This document shows, in pieces, positions 53,872 through 62,039 of a stretch of DNA of 64,000 nucleotides. The stretch is from Sva-07 sp963774765 (GTDB taxonomy: Bacteria; Actinomycetota; Acidimicrobiia; Acidimicrobiales; Ilumatobacteraceae): positions 1 through 64,000 of the forward strand of contig CAVZGP010000009.1 in the NCBI GenBank assembly GCA_963774765.1, read 5' to 3'. The position numbers and the translations under genes are program-made. The notes under the pieces were generated by a model. That model had not been told where the DNA came from, did no database searches, and saw only the letters and a list, made by a program, of their open reading frames with translations. Positions within the stretch are counted from its first letter, which is position 1. Each line of letters opens with the position of its first letter.

Positions 53872-55038
53872 GTGACCGACCGCGATGATCTGCTGAGCGT
53901 GGACGAAGCGCGATGTCGTGCTCGGGTCGGCGTGAAGTGGGACAGATTCGGGCCTGATGTCGTGCCGGCATGGGTGGCCGACATGGACTTCGACCCGCCC
54001 TCGGCGGTGCTCGATGCGCTGCGTGGTCACCTCGACCGGGGCGACCTCGGGTACGGACCATTCGCCGGTGAACTCGCCGAGCACTACGCGAACTGGCAGG
54101 AACGTCACCACGGCTGGCGTCCGGACATCGAGCGGATCCGTCCCTTCACCAGCGCGCTCCATGCACTCGAGGTGGCGTTGTGGAACACGACGGAGCCGGG
54201 CGACGGCGTCGTCGTCTTCACGCCGATCTACTACCCGTTCCTCGATGCGATCGCCGACAGTGCACGGCGCCGAGTCGACGTGCCGCTCGAACCCGACGGT
54301 TGGCGGATCGACGCGGACCGGCTCGCCGCGGCGATCGATGACACCACCCGGGTGATCCTGTTCTGCAACCCGCACAACCCGACCGGGCGGGTGTTCGACG
54401 ACGAAGAGGTGGCTGCCGTCGCAGCGATTGCCGAGCGCCATGACCTGCTGGTGATCAGCGATGAGATCTGGGGTGAGTTGGTCCACCCCGGCTCGGTCCA
54501 CCGCCCACTCGCGACCGTCGATGAACGCTTCCGCGGGCGCCTGCTCACGCTCGGCTCGGCCAGCAAGACGTTCAACCTGGCCGGCCTGCGCACGGCGGTT
54601 GCGCACATCGACCATGCTCCGCTCATCGACGTGCTCGCGACCATGCCCGGACACCTCCATGGGTCACCGAGCTCGCTCGGCATCGTCGCGACGATCGCGG
54701 CCTGGACCGAGTGCGACGACTGGCTCGGCGCTGTCCAACGAACGACGACCGCTCGACGAGATCAGCTGACCCGTCGTCTCGCCGCGGATGTCCCACTGGT
54801 CCGCTTCGACGCTCCCGATGCGACATACCTCGGTTGGCTCGATTTCCGTCGATCCGGTCTCGGCGACGATCCCGCCGAGGTGCTGCTCGAACGGTTCGGG
54901 GTCGCGCTGTCGAGCGGGCCGAAGTTCGGTCCGAACGGCGCCGGGTTCGCTCGGATCAACGTCGCGACGTCCGAGGGGATCCTCGACGAGATCATCGATC
55001 GGATCGCCGAAGCGGTCGATCAGTCGTCGATCGCCTGA
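53872..55038 (+). CDS. MalY/PatB-type aminotransferase (C-S lyase)
   Basis: The 388-residue PLP enzyme has the MalY-type opening VPAWVADMDFDPPSAV. Family residues follow: LGYGPFAGELAEHYANWQERHHGW, FCNPHNPTGRVF with the PLP-stacking Asn, ISDEIWGELV with the PLP-nitrogen Asp, and TLGSASKTFNLAGLRTA with the Schiff-base Lys. MalY/PatB enzymes cleave cystathionine or other beta C-S bonds. GTG 53872 gives the family N-terminus. Its 3' end overlaps the convergent serine hydrolase gene by 19 bp. Confidence 0.92.
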   Translation: MTDRDDLLSVDEARCRARVGVKWDRFGPDVVPAWVADMDFDPPSAVLDALRGHLDRGDLGYGPFAGELAEHYANWQERHHGWRPDIERIRPFTSALHALEVALWNTTEPGDGVVVFTPIYYPFLDAIADSARRRVDVPLEPDGWRIDADRLAAAIDDTTRVILFCNPHNPTGRVFDDEEVAAVAAIAERHDLLVISDEIWGELVHPGSVHRPLATVDERFRGRLLTLGSASKTFNLAGLRTAVAHIDHAPLIDVLATMPGHLHGSPSSLGIVATIAAWTECDDWLGAVQRTTTARRDQLTRRLAADVPLVRFDAPDATYLGWLDFRRSGLGDDPAEVLLERFGVALSSGPKFGPNGAGFARINVATSEGILDEIIDRIAEAVDQSSIA

Positions 55039-56273
55039 TACACGAGCGACCTCAGGTCGCGATCGGGCAGGAGCATGCCGGTCATGTACTGCGACATGAA
55101 CACCCCGATGAGGTCTTCGGCCGGGTCGACCCAGAAGTAGGTCTTGGCGGCGCCCGCCCAGCCGAATTCGCCGATCGAGCCCGGTCCGGCGGTCTGCGCG
55201 ACGTCGAGCATCACTCTCGACCCGAGGCCGAAGCCCATGCCGGGGGAGGGCATCCCCAGCAGTTCGTAGGGGAGAAGCTCGGCTGGAACGTGATTGCTGT
55301 GCATCAACTCCAGCGTCTTGCGGCCGATGAGGCGCTCGCCGTTGTCGGTGCGGTCGACGCGCCCACCGTTGGCGAGCATCTGCGCGAACTTCATGTAGTC
55401 GGCAGCGGTCGAGAACAGTCCGAGGCCGCCGCGCTGGAACACGTCGGGCGTGCTCGTGGGATAGGTGACCGACACGTCGATGCGTTCGTTGAATCCGCTC
55501 AACGCCGCCTCGACCAACTGGATCGCCGAGTAGTTCTCGCCGACGAGGTCGGGCAGGCCGTACATGGCCGACACGCGATCGAGCTGGTCGTCGGCGACGC
55601 CGAACCCGGTGTCCTGCATTCCCAACGGGTCGAACAGTCGGCGCTGGAGGAAGGCTCCGAGCGGCTGGCCCGAGAGCACTTCGACCAGGCGGGCGGCGAC
55701 ATCGATCCCGACGCTGTAGTGCCAGCGGGCACCCGGTTGAAAGGCGAGGGGGAGCGTCGCCAGTTCGTCGATCAACGCCTCGAGCGGCCGGGTCGAGTCG
55801 TTCATGATCCGGGCGTCGCGGTACAGCTGGGCGACGGGATTGTCGGCCATGAAGTCGTAGGTGAGCCCGCTCGTGTGGCTCAGGACATCGCGGATCTGCA
55901 TCGGTCGCGCCTGGTCGACCAGGGTGCCGTCGTCAGCCATCACTTTCGTGGCGCCGAACACCGGGAGATACTGCGCGACCGGGTGTTCGAGCTGGAACAG
56001 CCCCTCCTCGTGCAGCAGCATCAGCGCTGTCGACACGATGGGCTTGGTCATCGAGTAGATCCGGAAGATCGTGTCGGACGCCATCGGGGTCTGGGTTTCC
56101 TTGTCCTGGAATCCGAACTGCTCGTCGTGGACGACCTCCCCGTGCCGGGCCACCATCGTGCTGATCCCGGCCACGCCGCGGTCGGTGACGTACGACTCCA
56201 TCACGGGCGCGACGCGCGCCAGCCGACTGCTGCTCATGCCGACCGTTTCCGGCGATGTGACGTGGTTGCTCAT
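55020..56273 (-). CDS. Beta-lactamase-fold serine hydrolase
   Basis: The 417-residue product belongs to the class C beta-lactamase/EstB esterase family. The nucleophile motif is S-x-x-K in IYSMTKPIVSTAL near residue 94. The second motif is Y-S-V in ARWHYSVGIDVAARLVE, where class C enzymes have Y-x-N. VLSHTSGLTY is the usual early motif. No signal peptide is seen. Esterase or transacylase activity is more likely than beta-lactam hydrolysis, which the altered motif makes doubtful. It is oriented towards MalY and overlaps its 3' end. Confidence 0.88.
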   Translation of the reverse strand: MSNHVTSPETVGMSSSRLARVAPVMESYVTDRGVAGISTMVARHGEVVHDEQFGFQDKETQTPMASDTIFRIYSMTKPIVSTALMLLHEEGLFQLEHPVAQYLPVFGATKVMADDGTLVDQARPMQIRDVLSHTSGLTYDFMADNPVAQLYRDARIMNDSTRPLEALIDELATLPLAFQPGARWHYSVGIDVAARLVEVLSGQPLGAFLQRRLFDPLGMQDTGFGVADDQLDRVSAMYGLPDLVGENYSAIQLVEAALSGFNERIDVSVTYPTSTPDVFQRGGLGLFSTAADYMKFAQMLANGGRVDRTDNGERLIGRKTLELMHSNHVPAELLPYELLGMPSPGMGFGLGSRVMLDVAQTAGPGSIGEFGWAGAAKTYFWVDPAEDLIGVFMSQYMTGMLLPDRDLRSLVYQAIDD

Positions 56274-56342
56274 GATCTCTCCCTCGGACGTGCGCGATCC
56301 TCGCGCACGATCGCCCGACGGCGGGATTCGGAGCGCGTCAAC

Positions 56343-56471
56343 TCACGTTCGAGCGGGTTTGATCGGTGTCCGGCGGGGCGGGGTGAGCTTGGTCGGTGTC
56401 GCCTTCACCGGGGTCGCCTTCATGGGTGGACGATGGATGTTCGCGGTGGTGACAGTGGTGTGGAATGCCAT
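56343..56471 (-). CDS. Possible 42-residue Lys/Thr/Pro-rich peptide
   Basis: A short minus-strand ORF reads MAFHTTVTTANIHRPP, then MKATPVKATPTKLTPPRRTP and IKPART. A K-x-T-P unit recurs four to five times, which recalls nucleic-acid-binding tails. It lies upstream of the serine hydrolase, in the same direction, in a 308-base stretch without other genes (56274-56581). It has no clear RBS and may be chance. Confidence 0.3.
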   Translation of the reverse strand: MAFHTTVTTANIHRPPMKATPVKATPTKLTPPRRTPIKPART

Positions 56472-56581
56472 GACGGCGAACCTACGGGTGGCGTGTTCCG
56501 GCCTTGTTTCGCCCTGATGAACAACGATCGGACGATGGGTCCACGATTGCGCTGGAACGGTGACGAGGTAAGGATCGAAGC

Positions 56582-57580
56582 ATGACGACGATGGCGGTGT
56601 TCTCGGCCAAGCCGTACGACCGGCGCTCCTTCGAAGCGGCCAACGCCGGCGACCATCGGCTGGAGATCCGATACCACGAGGCGCGATTGGACCGGTGGAC
56701 AGCCGCCTACGCGGTCGACGCCGACGTCGTGTGTGTGTTCGTCAACGACGACGTGTCCGCACCTGTCCTCGAGATGCTCGCTGCGTCGGGCGCCACCTGT
56801 GTCGCGTTGCGGTGCGCCGGTTTCAACAACGTGGATCTCGAAGCCGCGGCACGTCTCGGGCTGATGGTCGTGCGGGTGCCGTCGTACTCGCCGAACGCGG
56901 TCGCCGAACACACGCTGGCGCTGATGCTCACGCTGAACCGAAAGATCCACCGGGCGCACAACCGGGTGCGCGATCGCAACTTCTCGCTCGATGGGTTGGT
57001 CGGATTCGACATGGCGGGCAAGACCGCCGCCGTGGTCGGCACGGGCCAGATCGGCGCCATCGTGGCGCGTCTGTTGTGGCATCTGCGCTGTGAGGTGGTC
57101 GCGTTCGATCCGGTCGTCGATCAGGGCCTCGTCGACCTGGGAGTCACCTACGTCGGGCTCGATGACGCCCTGGCGGTCGGGGACATCGTGACGCTGAACT
57201 GCCCGCTCAACGAGCACACGCACCACCTGATCGATGCGATGTCGATCGCCAAGATGAAGCGGGGTGCCATGCTCGTCAACACCGGCAGGGGAGCGCTGAT
57301 CGACACCGCAGCGGTGCTCGATGCGCTCAAGGCTGGGCACATCGGGTCGCTCGCTCTCGACGTGTACGAGGAGGAGGGCGATCTGTTCTTCGAGGATCGC
57401 AGCGACGAGATCCTCGACGACGACAACTTTGCTCGCTTGCTGACCTACCCCAACGTGCTGATCACCGCGCACCAGGCGTTCCTCACCCACGAAGCGCTCG
57501 CCGCGATCGCCGAGACCACGCTGGCGAATGTCGGCGCGGTGCTGGCAGGCGAGCCGTGCGCCAACAGCGTGACCGTGTAG
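56582..57580 (+). CDS. D-lactate dehydrogenase-like 2-hydroxyacid dehydrogenase
   Basis: The 332-residue product matches LdhA-type D-2-hydroxyacid dehydrogenases. Key parts are VALRCAGFNNVDLEAA with the catalytic Arg region, VVGTGQIGAIVARLL (NAD-binding GxGxxG), LNCPLNEHTHHLID, MLVNTGRGALIDT, LALDVYEEEGDLFFED with the Glu, and ITAHQAFLTHEAL with the catalytic His. It probably reduces pyruvate to D-lactate, and may act on related keto acids. The start codon lies directly after a GGATCGAAGC spacer. Confidence 0.93.
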   Translation: MTTMAVFSAKPYDRRSFEAANAGDHRLEIRYHEARLDRWTAAYAVDADVVCVFVNDDVSAPVLEMLAASGATCVALRCAGFNNVDLEAAARLGLMVVRVPSYSPNAVAEHTLALMLTLNRKIHRAHNRVRDRNFSLDGLVGFDMAGKTAAVVGTGQIGAIVARLLWHLRCEVVAFDPVVDQGLVDLGVTYVGLDDALAVGDIVTLNCPLNEHTHHLIDAMSIAKMKRGAMLVNTGRGALIDTAAVLDALKAGHIGSLALDVYEEEGDLFFEDRSDEILDDDNFARLLTYPNVLITAHQAFLTHEALAAIAETTLANVGAVLAGEPCANSVTV

Positions 57581-57592
57581 CGTGACCGGCTG

Positions 57593-57865
57593 ATGTGCGG
57601 TTGTCTGGTGTTGCTCCTCGGGGCGGTGTTTCCGCGGTTCGCGCTGATCCTCATCGAGATCTTCACGGACTGGAACGACCAAGCGTTCGACAGCTTCTGG
57701 ATCGGCCTCACCGGTTGGCTGTTCCTTCCGTACACCACGGTGGCGTACTCGACGATGAACGCGTGGGGCGACCCGATCAGCGGCTTCGGCTGGATCGTCG
57801 TCGCGTTCGGCTTCGTCGCCGATCTCGGCAGTTGGTTCGGTACCAGCGCTCGCGCCCGGAGGTAA
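57593..57865 (+). CDS. Small membrane protein
   Basis: The 90-residue product has two to three hydrophobic segments (CLVLLLGAVFPRFALILIEIF, FWIGLTGWLFLPYTTVAYSTM, GFGWIVVAFGFVADLGSWFG). The sequence resembles small membrane proteins widespread in actinobacteria with unknown role. It begins 12 bp after the dehydrogenase stop, so co-transcription is likely. It ends 13 bp before tRNA-Val. Confidence 0.65.
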   Translation: MCGCLVLLLGAVFPRFALILIEIFTDWNDQAFDSFWIGLTGWLFLPYTTVAYSTMNAWGDPISGFGWIVVAFGFVADLGSWFGTSARARR

Positions 57866-57878
57866 CCTCTGACGCTTC

Positions 57879-57952
57879 GGGCGCATAGCTCAGTTGGCTA
57901 GAGCGCTTCCCTTACAAGGAAGATGTCGGGGGTTCGAGTCCCTCTGCGCCCA
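57879..57952 (+). tRNA. tRNA-Val (TAC)
   Basis: The 74-nt cloverleaf has acceptor arms GGGCGCA and TGCGCCC, D-arm GCTC/GAGC, anticodon stem CTTCC/GGAAG around CTTACAA (anticodon TAC), and the T-loop GGTTCGAGTCC. Discriminator A; next bases CCG, so CCA is not encoded. A relaxase fragment begins a few bases beyond its 3' end. Confidence 0.95.
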
Positions 57953-57957
57953 CCGAT

Positions 57958-58174
57958 CTACCAGGTGTGTTGCGACTGCGTCGCAGGCGGCAACGTCACT
58001 TTCAACTACGCCTCCACCATCCATCGGGACCAGGGGGCGACGGTGGACCAAGCCCATGTGATCCTCAACGACCGCACCAACAACCGACAGCTCTACGTCG
58101 CCGCCGCTCGCGGACGGCGAGCCAACCACATCCACCGCGCACCTCCAGCCCAACAGGTGACCGACTTCGCATGA
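57958..58174 (+). pseudogene. C-terminal fragment of a MobF relaxase/helicase
   Basis: The frame ending at 58174 reads GGNVTFNYASTIHRDQGATV, DQAHVILNDRTNNRQLYVAA and ARGRRANHIHRA. This is the last helicase motif region of TraA-like relaxases and parallels the island relaxase segment LAYATTGMGAQGRTVDVGIL with YVPLTRGRSSN. No start, Walker motifs or relaxase domain remain. The fragment opens directly behind tRNA-Val, so it is likely the scar of an element once integrated there. Confidence 0.75.
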
Positions 58175-58215
58175 TATGTGGCGCATTGTCGGTGGCGTTC
58201 TGATCGGCCACCGCC

Positions 58216-59253
58216 GTGCTGAAGGGGCTCGGTCGTATCCCAAGTTGCTTGCTGGGATACTGCGGTGTGCTTGGTGCCACATCGCAACAGCTTCTCGATG
58301 CGATTCGGGAGCGACGCGGCAATGATCGAATCGAGTGGGCGACTCCGGCCGAGCCACTCGTCGGCGGCTTCTCCAACCAGATGTGGCTCGTCGAGGTAGC
58401 GGGCGACGACGAACTCGCCGGCGCACTCGTGGGTCGCGTGTTCCCCGACGCCCACAGCGCTCCACGGGAGATCGCCGTGCAGACCCACCTCGCCGACGCC
58501 GGATTCGCGACCCCGGCCGTCCGACTCTCGGGCCCGCCCGGGGAGTACTTGAACCGTGCCTGGATGCTGATGGATCACGTCGAAGCCAAACCGTTGCTCG
58601 CAGGTCTCTCGGGCCCGTCCGCTCTCGCCCGCCTTCCCGGCCTCGCCCGGAGCATTCCGAGCACGCTGGCCCGCTGTGCGGCAACACTCCATTCCTACGA
58701 CGCGGGACCTCTCGCCGAGTCCCTCGGGACCGGCAATGATGTACTGGACTTCCTGACCCAGATGCGTGATCGAATGATCGCGAGCAACCAGACAGAACTG
58801 GTCGAGGTCGCGAACGATCTTTTCGCCAGCCTGCCGGACGCTGATCGGCTGGTGGTCTGTCACGGTGACCTCCATCCCTTCAACGTGCTGACGGGTCCCG
58901 CGGGTGACACCGTGATCGATTGGACCACCGCCCAACGGGCCGACCCCGCCTACGACTTGGCCTTCACGAACCTTCTCCTCACGCACCCCCCGCTGGAGAC
59001 CCCCACGGCGCTCAAACCGATCATGACTCGGGCAGGCCGCTACCTCGGACGAAAGTTCCTCGACAGCTATTGCGACCAGACGAACTTCCGACTCGATCCC
59101 GACAGACTGGCCTGGTTCACGCGCTTTGGTTCGCTGCGCATCCTCGTGGAGATCTCAAACCTGCGCGCCGACGGTCACCACGACCCTCGCAGCCACCCAT
59201 TCATCGACATGGAACCAGTCCTGCGACGACTCATCGAGGAACCTCGAGCCTGA
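58216..59253 (+). CDS. Phosphotransferase (APH/choline-kinase fold)
   Basis: The product of up to 345 residues has EPLVGGFSNQMWLVEVAG for the nucleotide loop, VCHGDLHPFNVLTGP as catalytic loop and TVIDWTTAQRADPAYDLAFT as the metal-binding segment. Family members phosphorylate small alcohols or aminoglycosides. The start is uncertain: GTG 58267 (VLGATSQQLLDAI) is as good as ATG 58216. It is not closely similar to the island kinase at 22285, though both lie beside a tRNA-linked mobile scar. Substrate unknown. Confidence 0.85.
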   Translation: MLKGLGRIPSCLLGYCGVLGATSQQLLDAIRERRGNDRIEWATPAEPLVGGFSNQMWLVEVAGDDELAGALVGRVFPDAHSAPREIAVQTHLADAGFATPAVRLSGPPGEYLNRAWMLMDHVEAKPLLAGLSGPSALARLPGLARSIPSTLARCAATLHSYDAGPLAESLGTGNDVLDFLTQMRDRMIASNQTELVEVANDLFASLPDADRLVVCHGDLHPFNVLTGPAGDTVIDWTTAQRADPAYDLAFTNLLLTHPPLETPTALKPIMTRAGRYLGRKFLDSYCDQTNFRLDPDRLAWFTRFGSLRILVEISNLRADGHHDPRSHPFIDMEPVLRRLIEEPRA

Positions 59254-59270
59254 CGTCGCACACCGCGATG

Positions 59271-59855
59271 TCAGTACGGTTCGAGAGTGGGACGGCCCCT
59301 TCGTCGGAGGATCCAGGCAAGCAAGTCACGTGGATCGGCCCTGTCGGGAAGCTGGGCGAGAGCGCTGGAATACCACCTGGGCGCACTGTCGTTCGATGTC
59401 GCGGCCAGCATCCTGTCACGCGCCCGGCAGTAGTCGTAGCGATGGCTGTACGACCTGAGGTCGGTCGGCGACAACTTCCAGGTCTTGCGCGGGTCGTCGA
59501 TGCGGTCCTCGAGCCGTCGAGCCTGTTCGTCCACGCTGACGTTGAGCCAGTACTTGATCAGGATGGTCCCCGAGTCGACCATCGCTTTCTCGACCGCAGG
59601 GACCATCTCGAGGAACTGCTCTGTCTGCTCAGGAGTGCCTGCCGCTGGGAAATGGCTGATGTAGCGCTGCACGTACATCGGTGATTTCTGGCGCTCGTTC
59701 GGCGCCGGCAACGCGATGTGCTTGAAGACGCGCGGGTTCGTGCGCTCGGTGAACCGCCTGATCGTGCCCCCTTTGCCGGCGGAATCCAAGCCCTCGAACA
59801 CGATGTGCGGGACTGGCCGAGAGGACGGCGACCCGATCAGCTCCAACCCCCACAC
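59271..59855 (-). pseudogene. Polyphosphate kinase 2 (PPK2) family, truncated and internally deleted
   Basis: The 194-residue frame has the PPK2 Walker A FEGLDSAGKGGTIRRFTER, NPRVFKHIALPAPNERQKSPMYVQRYISHFPAAG, and later FLEMVPAVEKAMVDSGTILIKYWLNVS and DDPRKTWKLSPTDL. The motif normally between PAAG and the FE-LVDSG part, D-R-S-W-Y-N-R-A-G-V-E with the catalytic Asp, is missing, a loss of about 25-30 residues in frame. The N-terminal 50-60 residues are also absent. It is unlikely to transfer phosphate. Confidence 0.8.
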
Positions 59856-59949
59856 GACACAGGCACTTCACGCGGGACTCTCGGAGAACACACAAGTTGT
59901 CTGCGTACACCTCTCATCACGACCACGCGACCCCTGAAAGAGGACCGAG

Positions 59950-61779
59950 ATGAGAAAGCTGCACAACCCCAAGATCTTCGGAGCGGCGATCGTCGCTGTC
60001 GCATTGACGCTGGCAGGTTGTGTCGACACCGACTCGACGGAATCCGCCAGCGGTGCATCCGCAGCAGTCGAGACCCCGGATGACTCGGCGATCGACGTCA
60101 CGACGACCGCATCGGCGGACGCCGAGGTCGCCCCCACGGAGAACCGGGAGTCGCACTTCGACAGCGACGATCTCGAGTACGACGAATCAGAGGTCGTCGA
60201 CGTGATCCTCGACGGCGAATCGGCCACGGCCGACTCCGAAGACGTGTCGGTCGACGGATCGACCGTGACGATCACCGCAGCAGGGACCTACTCGCTCAGC
60301 GGCACCCTGTCCGACGGCGGGATCATCGTCGACGCCGCTGACGAAGACGACGTCACGCTGATCCTCGACGGTGTCGCCATCACCAACTCAGACGGCGCAG
60401 CCATCGCGGTGATGAACGCCGACGACGCGGTCGTCATCCTGGCCGACGGCTCGACGAACCACCTCACCGACGGCGCCGCGTACACCTTCGCCGATTCGGA
60501 GACCGACGAGCCCAACGCCACGCTGTTCTCAACGGCCGACCTCACGATCGCAGGCAACGGCGACCTCACCGTGGAGGCCAACTACAACGACGCCATCACC
60601 AGCAAGGACGGCCTCGCGATCGAATCCGGCACCATCTCGGTCGTCGCAGTGGACGACGCGATCCGCGGCAAGGACTACGTCATCATCGATGGCGGAACGA
60701 TCACGGTCGAAGCCGGTGGCGACGGCATCAAGGCCGACAACGCCGACGATGCGGATCGCGGCTACGTCCAGGTCAACGGCGGCGTCGTGAACATCACCGC
60801 AGGCGACGACGGCGTGCAGGCCGAGACCGACGTCATCGTCACCGATGGGCAACTCGCCGTCGACGCGGGCGTGCTGTCCGGCACCGGTCGGGCGCTCCAG
60901 GGCGACGTGATGGTCCTCGTCACCGGTGGAGTGCTCGGGATGACTGCCGTCGATGACGCCATCCACTCCAACAACGAGGTCACCATCGATGGCGGAACCC
61001 TGACGATCGCATCAGGCGACGACGGGATCCACGGCGACTACCTGGTCACCATCAACGGCGGATCGGTCACGATCACCGAGGCATACGAGGGCATCGAGTC
61101 GGAGGTCATCACGATCAACGACGGCACGATCGACATCACCGCCAACGATGATGGACTCAACGTGGCCAGCGCCGACGCCGGGACGGAAACAGCGGTGGAC
61201 ACCGCCCAACCCCAAGGGCGCGGTGGAGGTGGCGGCGGGGCTGAGGCCGTCGGCGACCACTACATCTACATCAACGGCGGTACGACCGTGATCACCATCA
61301 CGGGCGACCTCGACGAGCAGGGCGACGGTATCGATGCCAACGGCCACGTGGAGATGACGGGCGGTCTGGTGGTCGTGAGCGGCCCGACGGATACTCGCAA
61401 CAGCGCCGTCGACTACAGCGGTGGTTCGTTCCTCTTGACCGGTGGCACCTTCATCGGAACCAACGTCGACGGCCGGAACTCCGAGGGCATCGGCATCGGA
61501 TCGACCCAGCCGTCGATGTACGTGACGACCGGCTCGGTGATGAGCGCAGGGACCGTACTTCACATCGAGGACGCCGACGGCGGCAACATCGTGACCTTCG
61601 AACCGGCGAACGAGTACAGCGTGATCGTGTTCTCCTCGCCCGATCTGGTCGACGGCGCGTCGTACGACGTCTACTTCGGCGGGACGGTCACCGGCGATTC
61701 AGCCACGAACCTCTATGACGACGCCGACTACACGCCCGGCGAGCTGGCCGGCGCCGTGACTGCGAGTCAGTCGGCGTAG
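59950..61779 (+). CDS. DUF4353 beta-helix lipoprotein (carbohydrate-binding-domain type)
   Basis: The 609-residue product has a lipoprotein signal with lipobox LTLAGC near residue 24, then a disordered Asp/Ser/Thr linker. From about 95 on there is a repetitive right-handed beta-helix with recurrent units such as DGGTITVEAGGDGIKA, GGTLTIASGDDGIHG and NDGTIDITANDDGLNV. The G-D-D-G-I turn recurs and probably binds calcium. A GRGGGGGG hinge lies near 418. Such proteins are annotated as carbohydrate-binding and sit on the surface. It heads the surface-polysaccharide cluster. An AGAGGA RBS precedes the ATG. Confidence 0.85.
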   Translation: MRKLHNPKIFGAAIVAVALTLAGCVDTDSTESASGASAAVETPDDSAIDVTTTASADAEVAPTENRESHFDSDDLEYDESEVVDVILDGESATADSEDVSVDGSTVTITAAGTYSLSGTLSDGGIIVDAADEDDVTLILDGVAITNSDGAAIAVMNADDAVVILADGSTNHLTDGAAYTFADSETDEPNATLFSTADLTIAGNGDLTVEANYNDAITSKDGLAIESGTISVVAVDDAIRGKDYVIIDGGTITVEAGGDGIKADNADDADRGYVQVNGGVVNITAGDDGVQAETDVIVTDGQLAVDAGVLSGTGRALQGDVMVLVTGGVLGMTAVDDAIHSNNEVTIDGGTLTIASGDDGIHGDYLVTINGGSVTITEAYEGIESEVITINDGTIDITANDDGLNVASADAGTETAVDTAQPQGRGGGGGGAEAVGDHYIYINGGTTVITITGDLDEQGDGIDANGHVEMTGGLVVVSGPTDTRNSAVDYSGGSFLLTGGTFIGTNVDGRNSEGIGIGSTQPSMYVTTGSVMSAGTVLHIEDADGGNIVTFEPANEYSVIVFSSPDLVDGASYDVYFGGTVTGDSATNLYDDADYTPGELAGAVTASQSA

Positions 61780-62039
61780 GGACGACATTCGCGACCGCTG
61801 TCGATGACGCCCGCTGCGACGTCGTCATGCAGTATCGCGACTGAGCTGCCTCCGAGTCTCCGCGTGCCTCGGCGTCGAGGTCGTCGTGGCGGCTCTGAAG
61901 GTTCCGACTGAACGCGCTGCGTTGGACCGGATGCGGGGCGAAAGTTCCCCGCAAACCCACAAGAAGCTCCAACTCCGTTCTCTGACCGGGCGTCTTTGAT
62001 GAGGGTGTACGACACCCCTCTTCAGGTCAGGAACACCAC

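Noticed and set aside
55020..56273. True beta-lactamase
   Set aside because: The second motif is Y-S-V rather than Y-x-N and no signal peptide is present, so an esterase-type serine hydrolase is likelier.
54711..56585. 620-codon plus-strand frame opposite the serine hydrolase
   Set aside because: It is the antisense of a well-supported beta-lactamase-fold gene and its composition is not protein-like.
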